From Natrialba aegyptia DSM 13077 (GTDB taxonomy: Archaea; Halobacteriota; Halobacteria; Halobacteriales; Natrialbaceae), in the NCBI RefSeq assembly GCF_000337535.1, contig NZ_AOIP01000032.1:81988-145987 (forward strand): a stretch of DNA of 64,000 nt, written 5' to 3'. A program made the translations under genes and the position numbers. Shown here piece by piece: positions 43,403 through 52,975 of this stretch. Numbering within the stretch: position 1 is the stretch's first letter; every line of letters begins with the position of its first letter. The notes beneath the pieces were generated by a model. That model was not told where the DNA came from. It did not search any database and saw only the letters and a program-made list of their open reading frames with translations.

Positions 43403-45289
43403 ATGGGTAGGAAACTCACTAGCGGTCAGTCTTTTCGAAGTATCGTGGCAGTCGTCATGGCTGTCGTACTGATTACGTCCGGGTGTGTCGGTACCGCTCT
43501 GGCGGATACGGACGGTGACGAGGCCGATCCGGCCGACGAGGTGTTCATCAACGACGACGGTGACGCCGTGCTCGTCTACAACGAAACGACCGATGAGGAC
43601 GAAGCTACCGGCGAGTTCGGACTCGACGTGGGCGAATCGGTTGCGTACGCGTTCATCACCGATGACATGGAGGAGGACATCTCCGCGGCGTTCTCGATGG
43701 CGCTCGACGACAGCGGTGTCGATTCGTCCGGCTCGCTCACCACCGATCGTCCGGCCGCCATCGACGACTTCTCGATGGATGTCACCGGCGAGCAGACCGC
43801 CGAAACCAACGAGTTCGACGCGACACTCGATATGGCGCTCGATACCACCGAAGCCCCGATGGCCAGCGTCGTTCAGTCGGCCTCCTCGTCCGGAGAGGTC
43901 GTCTCGAGCGCCGACGAGTTCGCCACCCGCGGTGACTTCGACGTCGAACACGGCATGCCCATGACCGGTCCCGAAACCGGGCTCGACCTCGAGATTACGG
44001 ACAGCGACGACGGCTACACGATCGCGGTGAGCCAGCAGCAGAACGTCCCCGCGTTCGAAACGGATGAAATGCGAACGAAAGAGAACGCCGCAGCATCGCT
44101 TCAGTCCCAGTTTGACGAGGTCACGCAAGAGACCGGCGGCGACGCGACGGTCACCATCGACGAACACGAGTTCACCGAAAACGACGACGGGAGCGGCCAC
44201 CTCGATATGGCATACACCGTCGAACTCGAGAACGTAACGGACGGGCTCGAACAGACCATCGCAGACGAACTCGCGAGCGATTCCGAACTCGATCTCGACC
44301 AGAGCGATGCCGAACAGGTAGCGTCGGATCTCCTCGCCGCTGAACTCGATACGTTCACGCTCTCGTACACCAACGGCGCGGACGGGATCGAGGGCGACTG
44401 GAACGTCGCGTTCAGCGGGTTCGAGTCGGCCGTCCCCGCCCTGCTCGATCTCGCCAATTCCGTCGAGGGAATGGACCAGGAGACCCCTGACTACGAAGCG
44501 ATGTACGAGGCCCAGCAGGAATCCGATCTGACCCAGACGGCAGAATGGGACGTAAGCTACACCTCGGCGGATGCCGAGCAGGCGACGCTCACCGCCAAGT
44601 TCACCTCCGAGACGGAAAACTGGGAGGCCTATACGACGGCTCTCGCCGAGCGCGATATCGAGAACCCAGAGTTCTCACTCGATGCGAGCGCCGAGACCGT
44701 CGACGACGAAATCGAGATGGAGATGAGCCTCGATGTCTCACAGGAGGACTTCCTCGAGACCGCGATGACCGGCTTGCTGCAGGACTTCGAGAACGATCCG
44801 ACCGTCGACGAGAACGCAACCGAGTTCGTCTCGGCGTTCGACGAGGCCGATCTTGAACTCGCGAAGTTCGACCTCGAGATGGACAACGGAACGGTTACGA
44901 TGGAGACGGGCGCGACGTTCGACGATCTCAGCGCCTTCGAGGATCAACTCAGCGACGCTTACCACAACCTCTCGGTCACGCACGTCTACGGCGACACCGA
45001 CGAGGAGGCGACGTACGTCTACGCGGCCGGCATGGTCGACGGTGATGCGAGCGAAGACGACGTCCGTGCGGAGTCGATCGTCAACGACGAGACCACCGTT
45101 CACATGCCCGGCGAGTGGGACGAAGATCACCCGCGACTCGACATGCAACAGGTCACTGACTATCTCGGCATGGAGTCGACCAAGGCCGATACTGAGGAGG
45201 GTGACGACGACGGGATGCCAGGATTCGGCGCTGTCGCCGCTCTCGCTGCGCTCCTCTCGACGATGGCGGTAGCTCGATACCGCAACTAA
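43403..45289 (+). CDS. PGF-CTERM-anchored surface protein
   Basis: A 628-residue secreted acidic protein. A signal sequence (residues about 13-34: SIVAVVMAVVLITSGCVGTALA) starts it, and PGFGAVAALAALLSTMAVARYRN ends it, the archaeosortase ArtA recognition motif plus transmembrane helix and basic tail, so it is likely processed and lipid-anchored. The body is Asp/Glu/Thr-rich with repeated VTLE-type beta strands, unlike a known enzyme. The TSGC inside the signal is not a usual lipobox, given the sortase signal, but a lipoprotein route cannot be excluded. A T6 run follows its stop. Confidence 0.88.
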   Translation: MGRKLTSGQSFRSIVAVVMAVVLITSGCVGTALADTDGDEADPADEVFINDDGDAVLVYNETTDEDEATGEFGLDVGESVAYAFITDDMEEDISAAFSMALDDSGVDSSGSLTTDRPAAIDDFSMDVTGEQTAETNEFDATLDMALDTTEAPMASVVQSASSSGEVVSSADEFATRGDFDVEHGMPMTGPETGLDLEITDSDDGYTIAVSQQQNVPAFETDEMRTKENAAASLQSQFDEVTQETGGDATVTIDEHEFTENDDGSGHLDMAYTVELENVTDGLEQTIADELASDSELDLDQSDAEQVASDLLAAELDTFTLSYTNGADGIEGDWNVAFSGFESAVPALLDLANSVEGMDQETPDYEAMYEAQQESDLTQTAEWDVSYTSADAEQATLTAKFTSETENWEAYTTALAERDIENPEFSLDASAETVDDEIEMEMSLDVSQEDFLETAMTGLLQDFENDPTVDENATEFVSAFDEADLELAKFDLEMDNGTVTMETGATFDDLSAFEDQLSDAYHNLSVTHVYGDTDEEATYVYAAGMVDGDASEDDVRAESIVNDETTVHMPGEWDEDHPRLDMQQVTDYLGMESTKADTEEGDDDGMPGFGAVAALAALLSTMAVARYRN

Positions 45290-45298
45290 CGACGACGC

Positions 45299-45304
45299 TT
45301 TTTT
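45299..45304 (+). terminator. T6 run after the surface protein gene
   Basis: TTTTTT sits 9 nt after the surface protein stop, after a short GC-rich stretch. Oligo-T on the coding strand is enough for termination in archaea. Confidence 0.45.
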
Positions 45305-45452
45305 ATAGCGGTTTCCGATTTGGCCCCGCTCGTCTCAGGTAGGTGCCGATCTTCCCGCGCTCACCAACGGCCTCGGCCGCCACGACGGCATCGTGTGGCA
45401 TCGATCCCAACGGTCACAAATACTTATGCGGATCGTCCAACACACTCAACGC

Positions 45453-45761
45453 ATGAGTTTGTTCGAGCGTCTCGGAGAAAAAGTCGAATCCTTCAAGCAG
45501 GAAGCCGAGGCGGCACGGGACGAGGCGGCACCGTATCGGTGTCGTGAGTGCGGGGAACGATTCTACAGCGAGCAGGAGACGTGTCCGTCCTGTGGCAGTA
45601 CTGAACTCGTTGTTCGTGCGGACGACCGCGAGTCCGACTCGGAATCCGGAACCGAGTCCGAAACCGAGTCCGGATCCAACTCCACGTCCGGGTCCGAAGC
45701 CGAAGCCAAATCCGAATCCGAATCTACGGTTGAAGGGCAACACGAAGAACCCGACCAGTAA
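45453..45761 (+). CDS. Small zinc-ribbon protein with repeat tail
   Basis: A 102-residue protein. The N-terminal amphipathic helix (LFERLGEKVESFKQEAEAARDEA) leads to a zinc ribbon (YRCRECGERFYSEQETCPSCG), four cysteines in two CxxC pairs. The last 45 residues are a low-complexity Ser/Glu tail from a TCCGAA/ACCGAG hexamer tract. Function unknown; small zinc ribbons of this type in haloarchaea may bind nucleic acid or proteins. A leaderless start at 45453 is likely. Confidence 0.78.
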   Translation: MSLFERLGEKVESFKQEAEAARDEAAPYRCRECGERFYSEQETCPSCGSTELVVRADDRESDSESGTESETESGSNSTSGSEAEAKSESESTVEGQHEEPDQ

Positions 45762-45789
45762 CGGCGATCAATTGGTCAGTTGCGAGTGG

Positions 45790-46443
45790 CTAGCCGAAAT
45801 TTTCGATGTGGGCCTCGTCGGCATCGCCGCCGGCGTCGTCGATCGTGTCGGCGACGAGCGTGACGAACTCGGCGAAGCCGAAGGCGTACACCGCTCCCTC
45901 GTCGAGGTGGGATTCGATCGCGTCGGCGAGTTCAGCGTCGGCGTCGTCGTCGACGACCGTGACGGTCGTGTTCGCCTCACCGTCGTCCTCGAGTTCGTCG
46001 AGCCGATCGATGTGGGCGGGATCGTCGTCCTGGTAGAGCACGACGGCGTCGTGGCCGGCGTTGTGAGCGGCTTCGGCGATCGAGATGGCCGGGCCGATGC
46101 CGGGGCCGCCGGCGATGGCGACGACATCGTGCGTTCCCTCGTAGGCGATATTGCCGAACGGCCCCTCGATGTGAATGGTTTCGCCGGGTTCGAGCGCGGC
46201 GAGCCAGGGCGAGAGATCGCCGTCGGGGTCGACGCCGACGGTGATTTCGAAGGTGTCGGTGACGGACGACGAAGAGAGCGTGTAGTGGCGCGCAATCGGC
46301 TCGTCCGCTTCGTCGGGGTGGGCCCGAACGAGGACGAACTGGCCGGGAAGCGCGTCGAACGTGTCGGGAGTCTCGAGTTCGAGAGCGACGGTTTCGGGGC
46401 CGACATCACGTACCGATTCGACGGTGACTTGTGTGCCTTCCAT
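45790..46443 (-). CDS. Ferredoxin-NADP(+)-reductase-like flavoprotein
   Basis: A 217-residue two-domain reductase: FAD-binding barrel with RHYTLSSS near residue 55 (FAD motif), then an NAD(P) domain beginning VVAIAGGPGIGPAISIAE. No iron-sulfur domain is fused. It would move electrons between NAD(P)H and a one-electron carrier such as ferredoxin. The neighbouring 2-oxoacid:ferredoxin oxidoreductase makes reduced ferredoxin, so a link is plausible, though the two genes are divergent. The start MEGTQVTVESVRDVG is the family N-terminus. Confidence 0.85.
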   Translation of the reverse strand: MEGTQVTVESVRDVGPETVALELETPDTFDALPGQFVLVRAHPDEADEPIARHYTLSSSSVTDTFEITVGVDPDGDLSPWLAALEPGETIHIEGPFGNIAYEGTHDVVAIAGGPGIGPAISIAEAAHNAGHDAVVLYQDDDPAHIDRLDELEDDGEANTTVTVVDDDADAELADAIESHLDEGAVYAFGFAEFVTLVADTIDDAGGDADEAHIENFG

Positions 46444-46563
46444 ACCGGGACGTTCGGCCGGCGCTCGAAAAGGCGTTCCGTTCCCTGGTTCCCCCGCCGA
46501 AACCCCGACCAAACGTACAGATTCTGGGGGCTCTCAAGCGGCTTGAATGTGCTTTCAGAAGCC

Positions 46564-46570
46564 TTTTTAT
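46564..46570 (+). promoter_or_regulatory. korA promoter
   Basis: TTTTTAT lies about 29 nt upstream of ATG 46597. It fits a leaderless transcript for the korAB operon. Confidence 0.6.
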
Positions 46571-46596
46571 TGGCAGGGAGCAAGGTTCGCCTTAAC

Positions 46597-48351
46597 ATGG
46601 CTGAGGACCTCAACTGGGCGGTCGGGGGCGAGGCTGGCGACGGCATCGACTCCACTGGGAAGATTTTTGCCCAGGCGCTTTCCCGAGCCGGACGGCACGT
46701 ATTCACGTCGAAAGACTTCGCATCGCGAATCCGTGGCGGATACACGGCCTACAAGATCCGCACGTCGGTCGACCAAGTCCAGAGCGTCGTCGACCGCCTC
46801 GACATTCTCGTCGCGCTCACCCAGCGCACCATCGACGAGAACCTCGATGAACTCCACGAGGGGAGTGCGATCATCTACGACGGCGAGCGTTCCTGGGAGG
46901 CGGACATCCCCGAGGACGCAGCCGCTGTCGACGTTCCGCTGAAATCCCTCGCCGAGGACGCCGGTGGGGCGATCATGCGCAACATCGTCGCGCTCGGTGC
47001 CGCGTGTGAGATCACCGGCTTCGACGTCGAGTACCTGGACGAAGCACTCGAAAAACGCTTCGGCGGCAAGGGCTCGAAGATCGTCGAGAACAACAAGGAA
47101 GCCGCCCGCCTCGGTCAGGAATACGTTCAAGAGAACTACGACCTGGATCTCGGTTACGACCTCGAGACGACCGACAACGACTACGTGTTGCTCAACGGGA
47201 ACGAGGCGATCGGGATGGGCGCACTCGCCGCCGGCTGCCGGTTCTACGCCGGGTATCCGATCACGCCCGCAACCTCCATCATGGAGTACCTCACCGGTCG
47301 CATCGAGGACTACGGCGGCCACGTCGTCCAGGCCGAGGACGAACTCTCGGCGATCAACATGGCCCTCGGTGCCGCGCGGTCCGGCGCGCGATCGATGACC
47401 GCGACATCGGGTGCTGGGATCGACCTCATGACCGAGACGTTCGGGCTGGTCGCGACCAGCGAGACGCCGCTGGTCATCACCGACGTCCAGCGCTCCGGCC
47501 CCTCGACCGGGATGCCGACGAAGCAGGAACAGGGCGATCTCAACATGGCGCTGTACGGTGGCCACGGCGAAGTGCCGCGGTTCATCGTCGCGCCGACGAC
47601 AATCACGGAGTGTTTCTGGAAGACAATCGAGGCGTTTAACCTCGCCGAGAAGTACCAGACGCCGGTGTTCCTCGTCTCCGATCTGGCCATGTCTGTGACC
47701 GAACAGACGTTCTCACCGGAGGCCTTCGACATGGATGCAGTCGAGATCGACCGCGGCAAACTCGTCGAAGACGACGAGGTCGACGAATGGCTCGATTCCC
47801 AGGGTCGCTTCCGCGCCCACGCCGTCACCGACGACGGTGTCAGTCCGCGCGCGATCCCGGGCACGACCGACGGCGCGCACATGTCCACCGGCCTCGAGCA
47901 CGACGAACTCGGTCGCCGGACCGAAGACCAGGACGAGCGCGTTCAGCAGGTCGACAAGCGATCCCGAAAGGTCGAGACAGCCAAGGAACGAGAGGAGTGG
48001 GACTACCGCGAGTTCGGCGACGCCGACGCCGACAATCTCGTCATCTCCTGGGGATCCAACGAGGGTGCCCTGATCGAAGCCCTCGAGTATCTCGAGGACG
48101 ACGGTATCGATGTGCGCATCATCTCTGTCCCGTACATCTTCCCGCGACCGGACCTGTCAGACGAGATCGATGCTGCAGACGACACGATCGTCGTCGAGTG
48201 TAACGCGACCGGCCAGTTCGCCGACGTGATCGAACACGACGTGCTCACTCGCGTCAAGCGCATCAACAAGTACACCGGCGTCCGCTTCAAGGCGGACGAA
48301 CTCGCCGACGAAATTGCCGACAAACTCTCCCAGGAGGTGCCAGCACAATGA
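46597..48351 (+). CDS. korA: 2-oxoacid:ferredoxin oxidoreductase, fused gamma-alpha subunit
   Basis: A 584-residue subunit of the CoA-dependent 2-oxoacid oxidoreductase, in haloarchaea usually oxidising 2-oxoglutarate or pyruvate with ferredoxin as acceptor. The N-terminal ~190 residues are the gamma domain (LNWAVGGEAGDGIDSTGKIF, then FASRIRGGYTAYKIR), joined to the alpha domain (LLNGNEAIGMGALAAGCRFYAGYPITPATSIME, about residue 195 on). MPTKQEQGDLNMALYGGHGE follows the family pattern. The frame is open far upstream but this ATG, with the TATA box at 46564, gives the right start. It overlaps korB by 4 nt. Confidence 0.94.
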   Translation: MAEDLNWAVGGEAGDGIDSTGKIFAQALSRAGRHVFTSKDFASRIRGGYTAYKIRTSVDQVQSVVDRLDILVALTQRTIDENLDELHEGSAIIYDGERSWEADIPEDAAAVDVPLKSLAEDAGGAIMRNIVALGAACEITGFDVEYLDEALEKRFGGKGSKIVENNKEAARLGQEYVQENYDLDLGYDLETTDNDYVLLNGNEAIGMGALAAGCRFYAGYPITPATSIMEYLTGRIEDYGGHVVQAEDELSAINMALGAARSGARSMTATSGAGIDLMTETFGLVATSETPLVITDVQRSGPSTGMPTKQEQGDLNMALYGGHGEVPRFIVAPTTITECFWKTIEAFNLAEKYQTPVFLVSDLAMSVTEQTFSPEAFDMDAVEIDRGKLVEDDEVDEWLDSQGRFRAHAVTDDGVSPRAIPGTTDGAHMSTGLEHDELGRRTEDQDERVQQVDKRSRKVETAKEREEWDYREFGDADADNLVISWGSNEGALIEALEYLEDDGIDVRIISVPYIFPRPDLSDEIDAADDTIVVECNATGQFADVIEHDVLTRVKRINKYTGVRFKADELADEIADKLSQEVPAQ

Positions 48352-49220
48352 GCTCCCAATCCGACGTTCGATTCACCGACTTCAAATCCGACAAACAGCC
48401 CACGTGGTGTCCCGGCTGCGGCGACTTCGGGACGATGAACGGCATGATGAAAGGCCTCGCCGAGACCGGCAACGACCCCGACAACACGTTCGTGGTCGCC
48501 GGGATCGGCTGTTCCGGAAAGATCGGGACCTACATGCACAGCTACGCCTTACACGGGGTCCACGGTCGCGCGCTCCCTGTCGGCACGGGCGTCAAGATGG
48601 CCCGACCCGACATCGAGGTCATGGTCGCCGGCGGCGACGGCGACGGCTACTCGATCGGGTCCGGCCACTTCGTCCACGCCGTTCGCCGGAACGTCGACAT
48701 GTCCTACGTCGTCATGGACAACCGCATCTACGGGCTGACCAAGGGGCAGGCCTCGCCGACCTCGCGCTCGGACTTCGAGACCTCGACGACGCCTGAGGGT
48801 CCGAAGCAGCCGCCGGTCAACCCGCTCGCGCTCGCGCTCGCCTCGGGTGCGACCTTCATCGCCCAATCGTTCGCCTCCGACGCACTTCGTCACCAGGAGA
48901 TCATCCAGGAAGCCATCGAACACGACGGCTTCGGCTTCGTCAACGTCTTCAGCCCCTGCGTCACGTTCAACGACGTCGACACCTACGACTACTTCCGCGA
49001 CTCGCTGGTCGACCTGCAGGAAGACGAGGACCACGACGCGACGAACTACGAGGACGCGAAAGAAGTCATCCTCGACGCCGACAAGGAGTACCAAGGCATT
49101 ATGTACCAGGACGAGAACTCGGTGCCATACCACGAACAACACGGCGTCACCGAAGACATGTCCGAGATTCCGGACGGCGCACCCGAAGACGCGATGGACC
49201 TCGTTCGCGAGTTCTACTAG
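48348..49220 (+). CDS. korB: 2-oxoacid:ferredoxin oxidoreductase, beta subunit
   Basis: A 290-residue subunit carrying thiamine diphosphate. The [4Fe-4S] cysteine pair is in TWCPGCGDFG near residue 21, VAGIGCSGKI follows, and VMVAGGDGDGYSIG at about residue 90 binds ThDP-Mg with YVVMDNRIYGLTKGQASPTS after it. The last two cysteines of the cluster would be Cys50-type (GIGCSG) and the later VFSPCVTF. It begins within the korA stop (ATGA), so the two are stoichiometrically translated. Confidence 0.95.
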   Translation: MSSQSDVRFTDFKSDKQPTWCPGCGDFGTMNGMMKGLAETGNDPDNTFVVAGIGCSGKIGTYMHSYALHGVHGRALPVGTGVKMARPDIEVMVAGGDGDGYSIGSGHFVHAVRRNVDMSYVVMDNRIYGLTKGQASPTSRSDFETSTTPEGPKQPPVNPLALALASGATFIAQSFASDALRHQEIIQEAIEHDGFGFVNVFSPCVTFNDVDTYDYFRDSLVDLQEDEDHDATNYEDAKEVILDADKEYQGIMYQDENSVPYHEQHGVTEDMSEIPDGAPEDAMDLVREFY

Positions 49221-49383
49221 CTGACCGGTCGCCGCTTGAGTTCGTTTTCTCGCCGGGTTTCGTGGTTCTCTGTTCGTATTTGCGAGTACGATTGCGAGTG
49301 GTCGTCGATCGTCGCCAGTCATTTGAATGTCACTTATTCACACCGTCGATTGATTTTTCGGTACCGCCGCCGCAAGCCGATAC

Positions 49384-49893
49384 ATGGAGGTTCGGGAGGC
49401 CGTTCCGGACGACGCCGATGCGATTCGAACCACCCACGCGGCGTCGATCACAGAACTCGGCACTGAGAGCTACTCGCAGGAACAAGTCGACGCCTGGGCG
49501 GCGGGGTGTGAATCCGCGGACTACACCGCCGCCATCGAGTCTCCGGACCACTATCTCGTCGTCGCCGTCGTCGACGGATCGATTCGCGGGTTCGGGTCGC
49601 TCGTCGTCGCCGCTCCGGAGGCGGACGAGGCGACCGCGGACGCCGAAGTAACCGCCGTGTACGTTCATCCGAGCGTCGCCCGCGAGGGCGTCGGGTCCCG
49701 GATCTACGAATCGCTGGAACGGCGTGCCGGAGAACGGGACATCACAGCACTCGAACTCACGGCCTCGCAAAACGCCGTCGCGTTCTACCGGTCCCACGGC
49801 TACGAACGCATCGGCGCGACCCGACACGAGTTCTCCGGCCACGAATCGACGGGCGTCTACGGGACGGTCGTCGAAATGCGGAAAGAACTGTAG
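49384..49893 (+). CDS. GNAT-family N-acetyltransferase
   Basis: A 169-residue acetyltransferase. EVREAVPDDADAIRTTHAASI gives the first strand-helix pair; VTAVYVHPSVAREGVGSRIYESLE (about residue 85-108) has the acetyl-CoA pyrophosphate loop, and LELTASQNAVAFYRSHGYERIG the final motif. The target is unknown. It sits alone after korB. Confidence 0.88.
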   Translation: MEVREAVPDDADAIRTTHAASITELGTESYSQEQVDAWAAGCESADYTAAIESPDHYLVVAVVDGSIRGFGSLVVAAPEADEATADAEVTAVYVHPSVAREGVGSRIYESLERRAGERDITALELTASQNAVAFYRSHGYERIGATRHEFSGHESTGVYGTVVEMRKEL

Positions 49894-49914
49894 CCCGCTC
49901 GTCCACTGTGTGGC

Positions 49915-50625
49915 TCAGACGGGGTGTTCGGCCGACTCGAGCAGTACTTCGACGTTCGCAGATTCCTCCGCGAGCACCTCCGGATGGGTTCCGAGCAGGA
50001 CGAGCAGATCGTCCTCGTGTACGAACGAGGTCAGGGTGAGTTCCACGTCGATTTTCTCGCCGTCGTACGTCGACTGTCCGAGAAACGTGTCCACGTCCCG
50101 CCCGTCGCCGAGAACGTCGAGGCCGAACGACTCCTCGTGTTCGATCCCCTCGATCTGTCCGGCCTCGCTGTCGACCTCGCCGAGCAATCGCTCGACGAGT
50201 TCACCGTTGCTCAGATCCTCGAGCGGGTTGAACGACCGGCCGGCGACTTCGACCGCCGGAATCGAGAGCGTCGTGAACAGCGCCGCCTCCCGTTCGCCGC
50301 CCAGAATCGAGACGTCCTTGACGTACGTTGACTGCCAGATTCCCGCCTTGAACTCGCGCTCGATGCCTAGGCCAACCTCGGTCGATTTCTCGATCGATCG
50401 TTCCTCGACGGACTCTTCGGCGTATCCCGTCTCTTCGAGTGCATCATCGCTCGGCGCGACGCGGTCGCCGCTGAACTCGAGCGGTCCGTTTCCGAGCGCA
50501 AAATCGAGACAGCCGGCCGTCAGCGCGAGCGTCCCCGTCGCGCCTGCAGCGAGCAGCGACCGGCGCGATCGAGTCGAAAGATGATTGTTATCGTGACTGT
50601 CACGACGGTTTGAACTGGAAGCCAT
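49915..50625 (-). CDS. DUF6517-type haloarchaeal lipoprotein
   Basis: A 236-residue exported lipoprotein. The Tat signal has SRRSLLAAGATGTLALTAGC with lipobox Cys near residue 39. The following LEFSGDRVAPSDDALEETGYAEE segment is the family signature I associate with DUF6517 proteins, which appear many times in haloarchaeal genomes without known function. The body is beta-rich. I start at MASSSNRRD because it is nearest the promoter-like region. Confidence 0.75.
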   Translation of the reverse strand: MASSSNRRDSHDNNHLSTRSRRSLLAAGATGTLALTAGCLDFALGNGPLEFSGDRVAPSDDALEETGYAEESVEERSIEKSTEVGLGIEREFKAGIWQSTYVKDVSILGGEREAALFTTLSIPAVEVAGRSFNPLEDLSNGELVERLLGEVDSEAGQIEGIEHEESFGLDVLGDGRDVDTFLGQSTYDGEKIDVELTLTSFVHEDDLLVLLGTHPEVLAEESANVEVLLESAEHPV

Positions 50626-50818
50626 TACCACAGTGTTCGAAACGAGCACCATAGTCGTTATGGCCTAATCCGGGCGTACAGGCGTCAAGTCAACTGAATA
50701 ACTCGTTTCGGAGGGTGAACGCGTATTCGAGCGTCGGGCTGTGTTCCCTGTCACGAGTTCACCGGTGGCAACGGCCGACACATCAAGAGTTATCGGGATT
50801 GCTCGCGCCCATTCAGTT

Positions 50819-51940
50819 ATGACGGAGTTTGCAACGCGGGTCGAGAACGTGTCTATCAGTGGCATTCGGGAAGTGTTCGAGGCTGCAGGCGATGAGGCGA
50901 TCAACCTGGGAATCGGACAGCCGGACTTTCCGACGCCCGCGCACGCTCGCCGGGCGGCAGTCGAGGCGATCGAGTCGGGGCAAACGGACGCTTATACGTC
51001 GAACAAGGGGATACCACAGCTCCGCGAGGCGATCGCGGCGAAGTACGACCGCGATTACGGCATCGAGGTCGACCCCGGGAACACGATCGCCACGTCGGGC
51101 GGCAGCGAGGCGTTGCATCTCGCACTCGAGGCCCACGTCGATCCGAATCAGGAAGTTATCTTCCCCGATCCCGGCTTCGTCTCCTACGACGCGCTGACGC
51201 GGATCGCCGGCGGAACGCCGAAGCCGGTGTCGCTGCGGGACGATCTCACGCTCGATCCGGCGGCCGTCGAGGACGCCATCACCGAGGAGACGGCGGTCTT
51301 TATCGTCAACAGCCCGGCCAACCCGACGGGGGCCGTCCAGAGCGAGGCGGACATGCGCGAGTTCGCGCGCATCGCGGACGAACACGACGTGCTCTGCATT
51401 TCCGACGAGGTCTACGAGCACATCGTCTTCGAGGGAGAACACCACTCGCCGCTGAAATTCGCCGAGACGGACAACGTGGTCGTCGTCAGCGCCTGCTCGA
51501 AGACCTACTCGATGACCGGCTGGCGGCTGGGTTGGCTCGTCGGCTCCGGAGACCGGATCGATCGGATGCTGCGCGTCCACCAGTACGCCCAGGCGTGTGC
51601 CTCCGCGCCGGCGCAGTTCGCGGCCGAGGCGGCGCTGACGGGGCCGCAGGAGCCGGTCGCGGAGATGGTTGGAGCCTTCGAAGAGCGCCGCGATGTCGTC
51701 GTCGACGGCCTCGAAGACGCCGGACTTGAGGTGCCGACGCCGTCGGGAGCGTTCTACGCCATGCCGAAGGTGCCCGAGGGCTGGTGCGACGAGGTGCTCG
51801 ACCGCGGTGTGGTTGCGGTTCCGGGCGAGGCCTTCGGCTCGAACGGCGAGGGCTACGCGCGACTCTCGTATGCGACCGGGATGGAAGAACTGAAAGCGGC
51901 GCTCGAGATCATCGATAGCGCGACGGCTGCGGTTCGCTGA
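50819..51940 (+). CDS. Class I/II aminotransferase (aspartate-aminotransferase-like)
   Basis: A 373-residue PLP enzyme. NLGIGQPDFPTP near residue 34, TSGGSEALHLALEAHVDPN, NSPANPTGAVQSE and the PLP lysine in VSACSKTYSMTGWRLGWLVG (about residue 225-244), then RLSYATGMEELKAAL, follow the aspartate/alanine-aminotransferase I-gamma group. It may act on aspartate, alanine or branched amino acids. The start is MTEFATRVENVSISGIREVF, since the 26 in-frame residues upstream are not family-like. Confidence 0.92.
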   Translation: MTEFATRVENVSISGIREVFEAAGDEAINLGIGQPDFPTPAHARRAAVEAIESGQTDAYTSNKGIPQLREAIAAKYDRDYGIEVDPGNTIATSGGSEALHLALEAHVDPNQEVIFPDPGFVSYDALTRIAGGTPKPVSLRDDLTLDPAAVEDAITEETAVFIVNSPANPTGAVQSEADMREFARIADEHDVLCISDEVYEHIVFEGEHHSPLKFAETDNVVVVSACSKTYSMTGWRLGWLVGSGDRIDRMLRVHQYAQACASAPAQFAAEAALTGPQEPVAEMVGAFEERRDVVVDGLEDAGLEVPTPSGAFYAMPKVPEGWCDEVLDRGVVAVPGEAFGSNGEGYARLSYATGMEELKAALEIIDSATAAVR

Positions 51941-51967
51941 GGCCGCTCGAGAACGCAAGGTTCCTTC

Positions 51968-52975
51968 CTAGACGAGTTCAGCGACGGCTTCCATCGTCGC
52001 GTTCTTATCCGCATCGGACATGCCGGTAGCGAAGCCGATGCGAACCGCGTCGACGCCGTCGATCGCGGCGTACTCTTGAATCCATTCGCGGACCTCCGCG
52101 GGGGTGCCGGCTGGCGCGAGTTCGTCGAGCACGTGGTCGGGGAGGGCCGCAGCCATCGCGTCGGTGTCGCGGTTTTCCCAGGCGGTCCGAATGTCGTCGA
52201 CGACGTCCGCGTAGCCCTGGTCGGCGACCGAGTCGCCGTAGTACGGCCCGTAAGCGCCGAGCATGAACGCGGTCGTGCTGCGGGCGAGTTCGCGCGCCCG
52301 GTCGCGGTCCTCCGATGCGACGGCGCGGACGATCGGTGCGACGCGCAGGTCCGCGAGGGTCTTTCCGCCGAGTTCACCACCGCGTTCGAGATCGGAGAGC
52401 CGATCCCGGAGTCCGTCCGGGGTGAACAACTGCGGCGTCCAGCCGTCGCCGAAGCGCCCGGCCAGCTCGGTGGCTTTTGGGCCGAGGGTGGCGAGGTCGA
52501 TCGGTGGCGGGGTTTCGGGGATCTCGTTTTCGTAGTCCAGCCCCGAGATATCGAAGATCTCGCCCTCGTAGGCGGGCGTGCCGTTCTCGTAGACCGCGCG
52601 GATGATTTCGATCGTCTCGCGCGTGCGCCGAAGCGGGCGGTCGAAGGTCGCGCCGTGCCAGCGCTCGGTGATCGCGGGTGAACTCGGGCCGAGGCCGAGC
52701 CGGAAGCGGCCGTCTGTGGCATCCTGTAGCGTGAGCGCCGTCTGGGCGAGCAGGGCGGGCGAGCGACCGTAGGGGGAGACCACGTCGTTCGAGATGCCGA
52801 GTTCGTCGGTGCGGTCCGCGGCGAGGGTCAGTGGCGGGACGACGTTCCAGCCGGTCGTCTCGCCGGTCGAGATACGGTCGAACCCGAGGCGTTCGGCCTG
52901 GACGGCGCGCTCGGCGACGCCTTGCGGGCGGTCGTAGTCGCCGAGTCGGACGAGGAGGTCGAGGTCGGCGTTCAC
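51968..52975 (-). CDS. LLM-class flavin- or F420-dependent oxidoreductase
   Basis: A 335-residue TIM-barrel of the luciferase-like superfamily, of the methylene-tetrahydromethanopterin reductase-like branch. DYDRPQGVAERAVQAERLGFDRI at the start, SNDVVSPYGRSPALLAQTALTLQDATDGRFRLGLG and FGDGWTPQLFTPDGL are typical. Haloarchaea make F420 (cofD is in this window), so F420 dependence is plausible but not provable from sequence. It stands alone. Confidence 0.88.
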   Translation of the reverse strand: MNADLDLLVRLGDYDRPQGVAERAVQAERLGFDRISTGETTGWNVVPPLTLAADRTDELGISNDVVSPYGRSPALLAQTALTLQDATDGRFRLGLGPSSPAITERWHGATFDRPLRRTRETIEIIRAVYENGTPAYEGEIFDISGLDYENEIPETPPPIDLATLGPKATELAGRFGDGWTPQLFTPDGLRDRLSDLERGGELGGKTLADLRVAPIVRAVASEDRDRARELARSTTAFMLGAYGPYYGDSVADQGYADVVDDIRTAWENRDTDAMAAALPDHVLDELAPAGTPAEVREWIQEYAAIDGVDAVRIGFATGMSDADKNATMEAVAELV

